Part shown: positions 9,823 to 21,293 of the stretch, piece after piece
Layout of the letters: each line of letters begins with the position of its first letter
How positions within the stretch are numbered: the stretch's first letter is position 1
Assembly: GCF_005404815.1 (NCBI RefSeq)
Contig: NZ_BJDF01000002.1
Span: forward strand, 124,001-188,000
Source: Companilactobacillus huachuanensis
GTDB lineage: Bacteria; Bacillota; Bacilli; Lactobacillales; Lactobacillaceae
DNA length: 64,000 nt
Reading direction: 5' to 3'
Notes under the pieces: generated by a model
What the model was told of the DNA's origin: nothing
Databases searched by the model: none
What the model saw: the letters and a program-made list of their open reading frames with translations, nothing else
Made by a program: the position numbers and the translations under genes

Positions 9823-9836
9823 TTCATTAAAAAGTA
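9823..9836 (-). promoter_or_regulatory. Palindromic operator-like site upstream of the EIIC gene
   Basis: TGAAAAGGGTTACA on the minus strand fits the catabolite-response consensus TGWAANCGNTNWCA except at one central base. It lies about 85 bases upstream of the EIIC start and just downstream of a TATACT hexamer. It could bind CcpA weakly or be the operator of the neighbouring RpiR protein. Confidence 0.35.
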
Positions 9837-9870
9837 TATGCATTTATAAGGAAAATAATAAGTTATCATA

Positions 9871-9900
9871 TAAAAAACATGTTACTAATCCGTAACACGT
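9871..9900 (-). terminator. Terminator overlapping the end of the RpiR gene
   Basis: Stem arms at 9877-9885 and 9892-9900 (one G-T pair) are followed on the minus strand by TTTTTTAT. It insulates the regulator from the EIIC promoter. Confidence 0.75.
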
Positions 9901-10658
9901 TCCGTAAACCTATTATCCATTTGGTCTACCATCTTGTGGTATGCACAATTAGACATTTGCTCAAGCGTATATACGATAGGCACTTGAGTCGTGACATTAA
10001 TGTGTCCCTTACGATTCTGTGGCGTGTCATATGAGATTGAAAAGTCAGTTATTTGATTCAATACTGAATATGAATTGGCCGTCAGAGCAATCGTTTCTGC
10101 CCCATTCTTCTTGTAGTAACGTGCTTGTTCCAAGACTTGGTCTGTTTCCCCTGAAATAGATATGAGAATCAACAGCGTTTTTGAGAAATCCCTATCTGAG
10201 AAGGGTTCCGGTTGGAAAGGATCAATAATCGGTAATGAGTATATCCCGTAGCTAGATAAAATGCTTGCTCCAAACTGAGCGATGCGACCACTGTTACCGA
10301 CCCCAAAAAACAAAACTAGATCCGAGGCATTGATCATGTCAGCTGCCTGTTTAATTTTATTATCAAATGGCTCCTCATCAGCAACAAGTTGAAAGAAGTT
10401 CTTGATAGGCTCCATACTGGGATTCTGTTGTGATTTTGTAGGTTGCTTAAGACTTTGCTTAAGTGCAAATTTAAACTCTGAGAAGCCGCTATAATCCATC
10501 TTCTTGAGGAATCTTAGAATCGTAGTCGTCGAGACATGTGCTGCATCAGCCATCTCCCGAATAGTCATATTTTGAACTTCTTTAGTATGGCCAATAATAT
10601 ATTTGTAAACTATTAATTCCAAACGATTGAGTTCATGAACTTTTTGATATGGAAACAT
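9885..10658 (-). CDS. MurR/RpiR-family transcriptional regulator
   Basis: DNA-binding sugar-phosphate sensor, 257 aa. The N-terminal RpiR-type helix-turn-helix covers about residues 1-75 (MTIREMADAAHVSTTTILRFLKK). A SIS domain follows, with the phosphosugar-binding stretches FFGVGNSGRIAQ and ISISGETDQVLEQA. It starts at ATG 10658 behind AAGGAGG. Its place directly upstream of the EIIC and mupG-like genes suggests that it controls them in response to the imported phosphosugar. Confidence 0.92.
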   Translation of the reverse strand: MFPYQKVHELNRLELIVYKYIIGHTKEVQNMTIREMADAAHVSTTTILRFLKKMDYSGFSEFKFALKQSLKQPTKSQQNPSMEPIKNFFQLVADEEPFDNKIKQAADMINASDLVLFFGVGNSGRIAQFGASILSSYGIYSLPIIDPFQPEPFSDRDFSKTLLILISISGETDQVLEQARYYKKNGAETIALTANSYSVLNQITDFSISYDTPQNRKGHINVTTQVPIVYTLEQMSNCAYHKMVDQMDNRFTERVTD

Positions 10659-10736
10659 ATTTTAACCTCCTTGTGAATGGTCTATATCATTTTTACTGAA
10701 ACATAATTATATTATATATGTAACAAATTACATCCG

Positions 10737-10875
10737 CTAGGTGCCGCCTCCAGTTGTCAGTAAGATAGTCCCTGCTGTGGGGACCGGCCCGAACCAACGG
10801 TTTACCTCTGCCTTGACCTAAAGCTTGGCAAGGCTACGAGTCGTAAAGTTCGTCTCACACTGTATAAGTTAAAAA
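10737..10875 (-). repeat. Divergent, truncated copy of the palindromic repeat family
   Basis: GC-rich patch in an AT-rich gap (10659-11025). Read on the minus strand it keeps the family layout: GGTTCGGGCCGGTCC, CAGCAGGGAC in the arm position, then CTGGAGGCGGCAC matching the CTGGAAACGGCAT flank of other copies. A local GCCTTG/CAAGGC hairpin is inside. The second inverted arm is not visible, so the copy looks truncated. Nothing coding is seen here. Confidence 0.45.
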
Positions 10876-11025
10876 CCTGACATCACCTTAACTGCAACGA
10901 CTTATATTACCGACGACTTCTGATTAAGGATTGTTTTTTTCATGTTAACTGATACTTCAAAACACACAATGTGTATTTAATTAACCAAACTAATAACAAT
11001 TATAAAAACATCCTTCAATACATTA

Positions 11026-11370
11026 GCCACTGGATGCTAGGGATTCTACCAGCAGTGCAAGTGGCGTTAGAGCAGCGCTTTTCTGCTCTTACCCCACTGA
11101 CGTATTTTGAGATTCGCGGTCTTTGCGAAGCTCAAAATCGAGGCGCGAGACGATGCTGCTGAAAAACTAAATTAGAGAAATTTAATCCACCATTTTCGTT
11201 TTATTTGAAGCACTATTTTGGGTAATTTCACCCACTTTTGTACTCAATAATAACTGTTTTATGGGAATTGATTTTTTAAAATTAAAAATTCAGGAGTTTT
11301 TCAGCAGCCTTGCGCGAGACCTTGGCTCGCACCGGTCACACCACAGGTAGAATCCCTAGCATCCGGTGGC
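11026..11370 (+). repeat. Palindromic repeat, divergent copy interrupted by an insertion
   Basis: Outer inverted arms 11026-11050 and 11346-11370 match at 24 of 25 positions (core GGATGCTAGGGATTC). Between them are AGTGGCGTTA, a first hairpin (GAGCAG/CTGCTC), a second hairpin (ATTTTGAG/CTCAAAAT with inner TTCGC/GCGAA) and the third hairpin, whose loop is split by the nested element at 11152-11311. The layout equals the copies at 26466 and 47137 although arm sequences differ. Confidence 0.8.
11152..11311. mobile_element. 160-bp MITE-like insertion
   Basis: Terminal inverted repeats of 14 bp (GCTGCTGAAAAACT at 11155-11168, complement at 11295-11308), AT-rich interior without coding capacity, and a 9-bp direct repeat GCGCGAGAC on both sides (11143-11151 and 11312-11320). 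This is the signature of a short non-autonomous transposed element. The mobilising transposase family was not identified. Confidence 0.75.
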
Positions 11371-11390
11371 GGCCCAAACCCTAAAACAAA

Positions 11391-11434
11391 AGAAGCTAAG
11401 ACAAAATAATATGACTTTGTCTCAGCTTCTTTTT
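11391..11434. terminator. Terminator after the beta-glucosidase operon
   Basis: A 15-bp stem with one wobble (11391-11405 with 11416-11430), with T-rich sequence on both outward sides. Confidence 0.8.
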
Positions 11435-11441
11435 AATTGAT

Positions 11442-12917
<1,476 letters not shown>

Positions 12918-12925
12918 TTATATGT

Positions 12926-14712
<1,787 letters not shown>

Positions 14713-14755
14713 TTTTATAAATCTCCCTCAATTTTTTAAGCGCTTACTGTCGCTT

Positions 14756-14794
14756 TAAATAACAAAAGGGGTGTATATTTACGCCCCTTTGTTT
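14756..14794 (-). terminator. Intercistronic hairpin between IIB and IIA genes
   Basis: Stem AACAAAGGGG with CCCCTTTTGTT on the minus strand, one bulged base, 7-9-base loop and a T-containing tail. It may partly terminate or stabilise the upstream mRNA, giving more IIB than downstream enzymes. Confidence 0.6.
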
Positions 14795-14816
14795 GTTTTT
14801 TATTAATGATAAACGA

Positions 14817-15125
14817 TTAACCGATTAGTTTTACAGCCTCTTGTAGAACCTTTTCACCGTTCATCATTCCGTAGTCTTGCATGTTGATTACTTCAACAGG
14901 AATGCTCAACTTATCTTTGAATTGTCCTTCAAGATATCTTACTTGAGGTCCAAGCATCAATACATCTGGATGTTTTTCTTCTAATTTTGCATCTGCATCT
15001 GCAGCAGCAGTAGCAAAGATTTCTGTGTCAATGCCATCACTTTCAGCAGCCTTTTGCATTTTTGATACTAACAAACTTGTTGACATACCAGCAGCACAAA
15101 CCAACATAATTGTCTTTTCAGCCAT
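14817..15125 (-). CDS. PTS lactose/cellobiose-family EIIB
   Basis: Cytoplasmic phosphotransfer subunit, 102 aa. The P-loop-like start MAEKTIMLVCAAGMSTSLLV carries the phosphorylated C10. The ATG at 15125 is chosen because GAGGGG lies 9 bases upstream and the length fits the family; the frame is open up to 15200 but those codons overlap the promoter leader. First gene of the unit and directly downstream of a clear promoter and catabolite site. Confidence 0.93.
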   Translation of the reverse strand: MAEKTIMLVCAAGMSTSLLVSKMQKAAESDGIDTEIFATAAADADAKLEEKHPDVLMLGPQVRYLEGQFKDKLSIPVEVINMQDYGMMNGEKVLQEAVKLIG

Positions 15126-15185
15126 AATCAAATACCCCTCTTGATCCATTATTTTATTTATTTGTTTTTTTGCTAAAACGTTTAC

Positions 15186-15199
15186 TAAAAACGCTTTCA
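15186..15199 (-). promoter_or_regulatory. Catabolite-responsive element (CcpA site)
   Basis: TGAAAGCGTTTTTA matches TGWAANCGNTNWCA at 13 of 14 positions. It lies just downstream of the -10 box and about 60 bases upstream of the IIB start, a position where CcpA binding would repress the operon in glucose. Confidence 0.75.
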
Positions 15200-15211
15200 T
15201 AGAACAATTAG

Positions 15212-15240
15212 ATTGTATAACGTCTCTGAAATTTTATCAA
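15212..15240 (-). promoter_or_regulatory. Promoter of the IIB-IIA-glucosidase operon
   Basis: -35 TTGATA (15240-15235), 17-base spacer, -10 TACAAT (15217-15212) on the minus strand. Confidence 0.7.
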
Positions 15241-15342
15241 GATGTTTTTAACAAAAAACAAATATTAGTTTCAAATTTAACCTGATTTAGTTATTTATTG
15301 ATAATCGTGGAGATATTCCTTGTATTAGTTATAAAACGTTTG

Positions 15343-15622
15343 TTGCCGTTTACAGAGCTAAAAGTATTCATATGCTGCGCGGTGCGATTCAAGCAACAAG
15401 GTGGTCTCGAATCTCGGTTGAAGCTGAACCTCGAACCGGTAAGTCCCCACACGCCCAGTGGTGTAAGAGTAAAGTTCTAACGCCACTTTCGCGGCAAGTG
15501 AATACTTTCAGCTCTTCCAACTAGTTTTTTTATAATAGGACTATCCAATTGTGATCTTTTGATATTTAAATAAATTAACTCTGGGTCTGTAACAACAAGG
15601 TTATATTAATTTTTCAACCTTT
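15343..15622 (-). repeat. Dispersed palindromic repeat, minus-oriented copy
   Basis: Fills most of the gene-free stretch 15241-15814. Read on the minus strand it has AAGGTTGAAAAATTAATATAAC at the left, ACTAGTTGGAAGAGCTGA, inner arms of about 20 bp with changes, GTGGCGTTA, TTACACCAC and CGAGACC, and ends at GCTCTGTAAACGGC. The second hairpin is partly degraded. Confidence 0.75.
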
Positions 15623-15670
15623 ATTTATGATGGCAAAAAATTTACTGTCGCGTCATGGTTAGACTAGAGG

Positions 15671-15735
15671 TCAAAAAAGGAAGTTATTCCTTCACTTTAA
15701 AATTTCTCAAAGTAAGAAACAGCTTCCCTTTTTAT
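15671..15735 (-). terminator. Possible terminator downstream of the HAD phosphatase gene
   Basis: Imperfect stem pairing GGAAG/CTTCC and ACTTT/AAAGT segments, with a T-run on the minus strand; about 80 bases after the stop codon. Confidence 0.4.
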
Positions 15736-15814
15736 TATCATTATATTTTTAAACAACTGAGTTGCACAAAACTGGGCGAATCTGAGTTTAATAATCAAAG
15801 CTCCAAAGGCGGTC

Positions 15815-16636
15815 CTAATCGAATTCCTTATTCAATACTCTATCTAACATCTTTGCAACGCCATCTTGATTGTTATTGGCAGTTGTTTCCCAAGCAACGT
15901 CCTTAACGCGATCAATTGCATTATCCATCGCAACGCCATAGCCTACTTCTTTGATCATATCTAAATCATTTCCATAATCTCCAAAACACATGAAATGTGT
16001 CATTGGGATTTTAGAAAGTTCTGAAATATGTTGCAAGGCAGATAATTTTGTTACATCTTGGCCGTTAATTTCAAAATAATAACTGCCTGAACGACTAATT
16101 GTCACTGGTAATGCCGTAAATGATTCTAGTTTCTTTTGTAATTCGGGTAATTTGGACGGTGTACAGCTGAAACAAACTTTATAAATATCTAAATCCGTGC
16201 GGTCATTAAGCTTCTTTAAATCTTCCATCGAATGGGCCTTGATATGATGACGACTCATTCCCTCAAAGTAAGTCGTCCAACCGTGATTGGGATCGTAGAT
16301 ATAGACGTCATTCAAGCCATCCAAAACTACTTTGAATTTACTAAATTCAGCTCGTTTTAAAATTTCTGCGACAATCTTATGGTCTAGAGGTTGGTCAAAG
16401 ACTTTTTTGCCATCAGAATCAACTATGACCGCCCCGTTCAAAACAACTCGATAGCCCGGAACTTTTAAATCATTCTCAAAGTATTTATTGACGGAATGTA
16501 ACGTTCTCCCTGAACAAATGGCAAATTTTCGCCCCGAATTGACCACATTACGAATAGCTTGGACATTTACGGATGATATTTTACTGTAACTATTCAGTAA
16601 CGTTCCATCTAAGTCAGTTCCTATAAATTCAATCAT
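15815..16636 (-). CDS. Cof-type HAD-IIB phosphatase
   Basis: Cytoplasmic sugar-phosphate or flavin-type phosphatase of the haloacid dehalogenase superfamily, 273 aa. Motif I is DLDGTLL (about residues 8-14) with the nucleophilic aspartate; motif IV is FGDYGNDLDMIKEV near residue 217. A CGRTLHSVNKYF segment is typical of the Cof group. The substrate cannot be predicted. It starts at ATG 16636, about 80 bases after aroA. Confidence 0.88.
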   Translation of the reverse strand: MIEFIGTDLDGTLLNSYSKISSVNVQAIRNVVNSGRKFAICSGRTLHSVNKYFENDLKVPGYRVVLNGAVIVDSDGKKVFDQPLDHKIVAEILKRAEFSKFKVVLDGLNDVYIYDPNHGWTTYFEGMSRHHIKAHSMEDLKKLNDRTDLDIYKVCFSCTPSKLPELQKKLESFTALPVTISRSGSYYFEINGQDVTKLSALQHISELSKIPMTHFMCFGDYGNDLDMIKEVGYGVAMDNAIDRVKDVAWETTANNNQDGVAKMLDRVLNKEFD

Positions 16637-16691
16637 TAATAACGTAACCCCTTACATCGTTGCAATTTATTATAATCATACGACACTGTTT

Positions 16692-16737
16692 GAAAAAAAA
16701 GAAGTCCCTTTCACAATTACTTAGCGACAAGGACTTT
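16692..16737 (-). terminator. Terminator overlapping the end of aroA
   Basis: Stem AAGTCCTT with AAGGGACTT (one wobble) followed on the minus strand by CTTTTTTTT. Confidence 0.6.
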
Positions 16738-18021
16738 GTTTAAGTCAGCAATGAATCCCGGATAAGAGACGTCGATTGCTTCAATATTCTTTATTTTAAA
16801 AGGCGTCTCTGTAAGAATTGAAGCGATACAGAGCATCATCGCAATACGATGATCATTGTGACTGTCAACATCATCCTTAACATTAATTTCTTGATTACCG
16901 TTAATTACAATCTGATCCTCATGAACTTGCATAATAATGCCCAATTTAGCTAATTCTGTTCGCATATTAATCAAACGATCACTGATCTGTAAGTAAACAT
17001 CATGAATACCATCAATTACCGTCCGACCATTTGCCTGAGAAGCCATCAGCGCAATTAGTGGAATTTCATCAATGATAAATGGCACTTGCTGTGCAGATAT
17101 CGTTGTTCCATGTAGCTTTTGAGATTTAATTATCAAATCCCCAAAAGGTTCGACGCTATTGATCGAATGCTGATTGAGGAAAATATGTGCTCCCATCTGT
17201 TTAGCAACATTTAATAATCCAATTCTAGTTTTATTTAGACCAACGCCTGGTAGAGTAATTTCACTACCATCTGAAAGCAATGCTCCAACGATATACATAG
17301 CTGCCGAAGAAAAGTCTCCAGGTATTATTAAACTTTGACCTTCTAATTGACTGTGACCCGGGTGGACCACAATAATATCGGGTTTTACTTCAATATCAGC
17401 GCCAAAGTAATTTGCGAGGACCTCAGTGTGATTTCGAGTCGGCAACTTACGAATGATCCGCGTCTCACTATTAGCATATATCCCCGCCAAAATCAGACTA
17501 CTTTTAATCTGAGCGTTAGAAATGTCTTGATGGTATGTAATCCCTTGCAAATCATTACTACCAGTTATTCTCATCGGTAAAGCATTTTCAGTTGTTTGCT
17601 GGTAACTGGCACCCATTTCCTGCAAAAGACTCACTAAGTGGCTTGTAGGACGTTTTTGAAGATAATCTCCACCAATTACCTCATATTGATTGGGACTACT
17701 AGCTAAAACACCAAACAACAGGCTTCTCAAAGTACCCACGTTATCAATTTGCAATGGATGATCCAACGGCTTTAGCTGATGGTCAATACCTTTAATGATC
17801 ATATCTTTATTACTAATTTCAGTATGAATCTTAGCGCCCAGTTCTTTGAAGATCCGAACAGTAACGGCTAAATCATCAGCATACATAAAGTTGCTAATTT
17901 GGGTGACGCCATTAGCCAACGCACCAAAAATAATAGCACGATGAGCAATACTTTTATCACCAGGTACCGTTATTTCGCCTTGAAAACTGAATTTGCGTGG
18001 TTGCGTATTAAAGTTAAACAT
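16717..18021 (-). CDS. aroA: 3-phosphoshikimate 1-carboxyvinyltransferase (EPSP synthase)
   Basis: Adds the enolpyruvyl group of PEP to shikimate-3-phosphate in the shikimate pathway, 434 aa. VPGDKSIAHRAIIFGALANG near residue 18 is the substrate lysine motif, GNVGTLRSLL corresponds to the family NAGTxxR loop (here DNVGTLRSLL), and HNDHRIAMMLCIAS lies near the C-terminus. The ATG at 18021 is chosen because GAGGTG is 7 bases upstream; a TTG at 18036 lies inside that site. No other aro gene is adjacent, so it appears to be a single-gene unit. Confidence 0.92.
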   Translation of the reverse strand: MFNFNTQPRKFSFQGEITVPGDKSIAHRAIIFGALANGVTQISNFMYADDLAVTVRIFKELGAKIHTEISNKDMIIKGIDHQLKPLDHPLQIDNVGTLRSLLFGVLASSPNQYEVIGGDYLQKRPTSHLVSLLQEMGASYQQTTENALPMRITGSNDLQGITYHQDISNAQIKSSLILAGIYANSETRIIRKLPTRNHTEVLANYFGADIEVKPDIIVVHPGHSQLEGQSLIIPGDFSSAAMYIVGALLSDGSEITLPGVGLNKTRIGLLNVAKQMGAHIFLNQHSINSVEPFGDLIIKSQKLHGTTISAQQVPFIIDEIPLIALMASQANGRTVIDGIHDVYLQISDRLINMRTELAKLGIIMQVHEDQIVINGNQEINVKDDVDSHNDHRIAMMLCIASILTETPFKIKNIEAIDVSYPGFIADLNKVLVAK

Positions 18022-18041
18022 GTTTCTACACCTCAAGTATT

Positions 18042-18150
18042 TTTAAAAGCTGGGAATAATTACGGAATAAATATCTATTCAACAGATAGGTTCAAGATTG
18101 GTCCGCACTGCCAGTCCATATTTTCCAGCTCTGGAGACGGTAGGTCTTAA
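18042..18150 (+). repeat. Short divergent member of the palindromic repeat family
   Basis: Imperfect inverted arms AGCTGGGAATA and TATTTTCCAGCT enclose a short core containing GGTTCAAGATTGGTCCG (compare GGTTCGAGACCG). The right flank CTGGAGACGGTAGGTCTTA parallels CTGGAAACGGCATACTTA of full copies. It lies in the aroA 5' region. Confidence 0.45.
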
Positions 18151-18207
18151 TCCTTTACTGCTACGCTACCGAATTTTGAAATATAAAACAAATTTTTAGT
18201 CTTGAGA

Positions 18208-18238
18208 TAAAAAAAAATAGGACCTCAGCCCTATTTTC
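18208..18238 (-). terminator. Terminator of pepV
   Basis: 8-bp stem AAAATAGG/CCTATTTT around an 8-base loop, with a run of ten T on the minus strand. Confidence 0.85.
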
Positions 18239-18255
18239 ATTAATTATTGGAATTT

Positions 18256-19590
18256 TTAAACGCAAAGACGATAGAGAGCTTCAGCAAAAATTTCCATAGC
18301 TTTTCTCATATCAGCCTTACTCCAGTTCTCATTAGCTTGGTGCATGAAATCAGGAGTTGTTGGTAACATCCCACCAAAGGCTACACAATTATTCATAGTT
18401 CTAGCAAATGTTGCACCACCTGAGATAGCTGGTTGAGATTTGGTATCACCAGTTAAGTCTTGGTATGTCTGCATCAATGTTTTAACAAGTTCACTGTCAG
18501 TTGGAACATACAATGGTGCTACGTAATCAAAGTTTTCATACTTCATATCAAACTTAGCAACGGCATCTGAAACTTGTTGAATCAATTGATCATGGTCAAT
18601 CTTTACGGGAATACGCATATCAATTTGCATTCTTGATTCTTCTGGTGTGATCTTCAAACTCGAAATATTGAAAGTCAACTTACCAGACACATCATCCGAA
18701 ACATCACCTAACAAGTTAGTAGCATTAGCATCCTCACCAAATGCCTTCAAGAATTTCAAAACAGCAATATCTGGGAACACGTCTGCCAAAGCAATCGCTA
18801 ATCTGACAACAGCATTAGTACCTTCCGGAGCGTTCATTGCATGAACTGATTTACCGTGAACTTCAATTTCACCATCTTTTTGATCTGCGTCGAAATTGTG
18901 TTTTTGTAAAGCAGCAAATACTTCTGCCTGCTTTGGACCGTCATAGATAGCTTTACCAGGAACTGCATTAAAGGCATTCTCAAGGTCAAGGTTCAATTCA
19001 GTGGACCCAGGACCTGTTAAATATGATTGTTGCAATCCTTTTTCAGCATAAATCAATGGGAATTCTGCATCCGGAGCAATACCCATGTCAATTGGGTCTT
19101 CTTTTTTATTATATTCAGCCAAACATCTCCAAAGAATCTCTTCATCAGTACCAAAGATTACACGGATCTTTTTGTTAAATTTGTAGCCTTTGTCTAAGAT
19201 TGACTTGATAGCATAAATAGCTGAAATTGTAGGACCTTTGTCATCTTGAGTACCACGACCGTACAACTTGCCATCTTTGATAGTTAGTTTGTATGGTTCA
19301 ACATCCCAAGCTTCCAAATTTCCAGCAGGAACTTCATCCAAGTGACCTACTATACCAAATGTTTGATCACCCTCACCAATATCAGCATAGCCATAATAGC
19401 CATCTGGATCTTCGTGAGTCTTAAAGCCCAATTTGTCCATCAATTCCATTGTCTTATCAAGTGCGGCTTTAGGTCCCTTACCAAAGGGTGCATTAGGCTC
19501 TGCTTCACTATTAAATGAGGCAATGCCAACCAACTCACCCAAGTCTTTGATAGCTGCATCTTGAATTTCATCTGTAATAAATTGTTCCAT
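18256..19590 (-). CDS. pepV: M20-family dipeptidase PepV
   Basis: Zinc dipeptidase that releases amino acids from dipeptides in the cytoplasm, 444 aa. Metal ligands are visible in order: H83 and D85 (VGHLDEVPAG), D116 (GRGTQDDKGP), catalytic E150/E151 (GTDEE), D174 (APDAEFPL) and a C-terminal histidine in DFMHQANE. Slightly shorter than the usual 465-470 aa. A YfcC transporter gene ends 30 bases upstream, so the two are probably one operon. Confidence 0.9.
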   Translation of the reverse strand: MEQFITDEIQDAAIKDLGELVGIASFNSEAEPNAPFGKGPKAALDKTMELMDKLGFKTHEDPDGYYGYADIGEGDQTFGIVGHLDEVPAGNLEAWDVEPYKLTIKDGKLYGRGTQDDKGPTISAIYAIKSILDKGYKFNKKIRVIFGTDEEILWRCLAEYNKKEDPIDMGIAPDAEFPLIYAEKGLQQSYLTGPGSTELNLDLENAFNAVPGKAIYDGPKQAEVFAALQKHNFDADQKDGEIEVHGKSVHAMNAPEGTNAVVRLAIALADVFPDIAVLKFLKAFGEDANATNLLGDVSDDVSGKLTFNISSLKITPEESRMQIDMRIPVKIDHDQLIQQVSDAVAKFDMKYENFDYVAPLYVPTDSELVKTLMQTYQDLTGDTKSQPAISGGATFARTMNNCVAFGGMLPTTPDFMHQANENWSKADMRKAMEIFAEALYRLCV

Positions 19591-19620
19591 TATTCAAACC
19601 CCCAGAATTATTTCCAAATA

Positions 19621-21126
19621 TTATTTAAACATCGAAACAACAACTAAGAATACTGCGATTACCACGAATAAAATGGCGACCAATTTCCACATGTACTTCC
19701 ACCATTTAACAATATCAACATGACCAATTGCCAAAGCACCCATAACGATACCTGAAGTTGGTGTAATCAAGTTAACTAATCCAGAAGCCGATTGATAAGC
19801 TGTGATAACAAGTGAGCCATCAACGCCTGAGAATTTACCAAGTGGTCCCATGATTCCCATTGTAGCAGCAGCAAGGCCGGAAGTTGAAGGAATCAAGAAT
19901 GACATTGGAATATAGAAAATATATGTTAAGACGATGAATACACCTGCAGAAAGGTTTTGCAAGCCAGTTTCACCAGCATGCAAGACTGTAGCAGTGATGT
20001 AACCATTGTTCATGATAACTTGAATACCACGGGCAACAGCAACGATAATAGCAACACTGATAAATTCTGTCATACCACCCATGAAAGCGCTAATATAATC
20101 AGATTCCTTCATGTGGAAGACAAACATGATAACAACTGACATCATGAAGAATAGTGTTGTGATTTCTGTAAAGTACCATGTTCCTAATGGTGCCAGATCC
20201 TTACCAATTAAAGCACCAAGGAAAGGTAGATTTGTGAGCCACTTCGTAAAGTTTTCAAAGAATGTCCAACCAGGATTCAAACTTGTCCAAGGAATCAAAC
20301 TGCTGATCATAATAACGAACGTTAAGGCAAAGAGCCAAAGAACACTCTTTTGCTTCTTAGTTAATTTTTCTCCAACAGATCTTTCTTCCATGTTAAATTC
20401 TTCAAGATCTTTTTGACGGCGCTCAAAAACAACTGACTGTGACGGATCTTTTTTAACCTTTTCAGCATAGTGCATAACGTATGCAATACTGATACCGGTT
20501 ACAATAATTAATAAAATAAACCGTGAAATCAAACCATCACCAGGTGAAATATTAATTGTCTGTGAAGCAACACCTGTTGCAAATGGATTAACTGTTGAAG
20601 CCAAACATCCAACTTGTGAACCGATCAATGCCAAAGAAATTGCGGTAATCGAATCGTAACCAACACTGATCATAACAGGAATTAAAATTGGATAGAAAGC
20701 AATCGTTTCTTCACCCATACCGTAAGTTGAACCACCGATTGCAAATAAGGTCATTAAAATTGGGATAAGTGCTTTTTCTTTACCATGATACTTACGGACA
20801 GTTGAACTAATACCATCATCCAACGCCTTAGTTTTATTGACGACCCCTAAGAAACCACCAATAACCAAAATAAAGAGTGAAACTGAGATAGAACCTTCAG
20901 TTATATCAGTACCAACCATCCCGTTGATTGGTGCTAAGAATACATCCCAGATACCTTGAGGACTACTTGCTCGTGCCTTGTAGGTACCTGCAATGATATT
21001 TCCCGCTTTGGTAGTTGCATACTCACCAGCAGGTATAATCCAAGTCAAAATTGCGACTACGATTATCAAGAAGAACAAAATTGTATAAGCGGATGGCATT
21101 TGCCATTTTTTTGCTTTCTTTTCCAT
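19621..21126 (-). CDS. YfcC-family membrane transporter
   Basis: Integral membrane carrier of the YfcC/DcuC-type (ion transporter superfamily), 501 aa, about 12 hydrophobic segments. The segments GGSTYGMGEETIAFYPILIPV and SQVGCLASTVNPFATGVASQ are characteristic. Relatives are annotated as amino-acid or C4-dicarboxylate carriers; the substrate is unknown, but cotranscription with pepV suggests peptides or amino acids. Starts at ATG 21126 behind AGGAGGG. Confidence 0.85.
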   Translation of the reverse strand: MEKKAKKWQMPSAYTILFFLIIVVAILTWIIPAGEYATTKAGNIIAGTYKARASSPQGIWDVFLAPINGMVGTDITEGSISVSLFILVIGGFLGVVNKTKALDDGISSTVRKYHGKEKALIPILMTLFAIGGSTYGMGEETIAFYPILIPVMISVGYDSITAISLALIGSQVGCLASTVNPFATGVASQTINISPGDGLISRFILLIIVTGISIAYVMHYAEKVKKDPSQSVVFERRQKDLEEFNMEERSVGEKLTKKQKSVLWLFALTFVIMISSLIPWTSLNPGWTFFENFTKWLTNLPFLGALIGKDLAPLGTWYFTEITTLFFMMSVVIMFVFHMKESDYISAFMGGMTEFISVAIIVAVARGIQVIMNNGYITATVLHAGETGLQNLSAGVFIVLTYIFYIPMSFLIPSTSGLAAATMGIMGPLGKFSGVDGSLVITAYQSASGLVNLITPTSGIVMGALAIGHVDIVKWWKYMWKLVAILFVVIAVFLVVVSMFK

Positions 21127-21293
21127 TAAATCAACCCTCCTATATTTATAATATAGTCTCAGGATATACGATAAAATAAACTATTACAATGCTTTATAGC
21201 GAAATATTTTTAAATAAAATTTCCTTTGACATCAGTTGTGTAAACGGTTGCAAAATATTACAATATTATTAGATTCAAGAGGGAGATATTAGA

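Noticed and set aside
10971-11162. Plus-strand open frame of 63 codons
   Set aside because: It runs into the palindromic repeat and the nested insertion; no ribosome binding site and no protein-like composition.
15655-15906. Plus-strand open frame overlapping the HAD phosphatase gene
   Set aside because: It overlaps the real gene on the opposite strand and a terminator-like hairpin, without a start signal.
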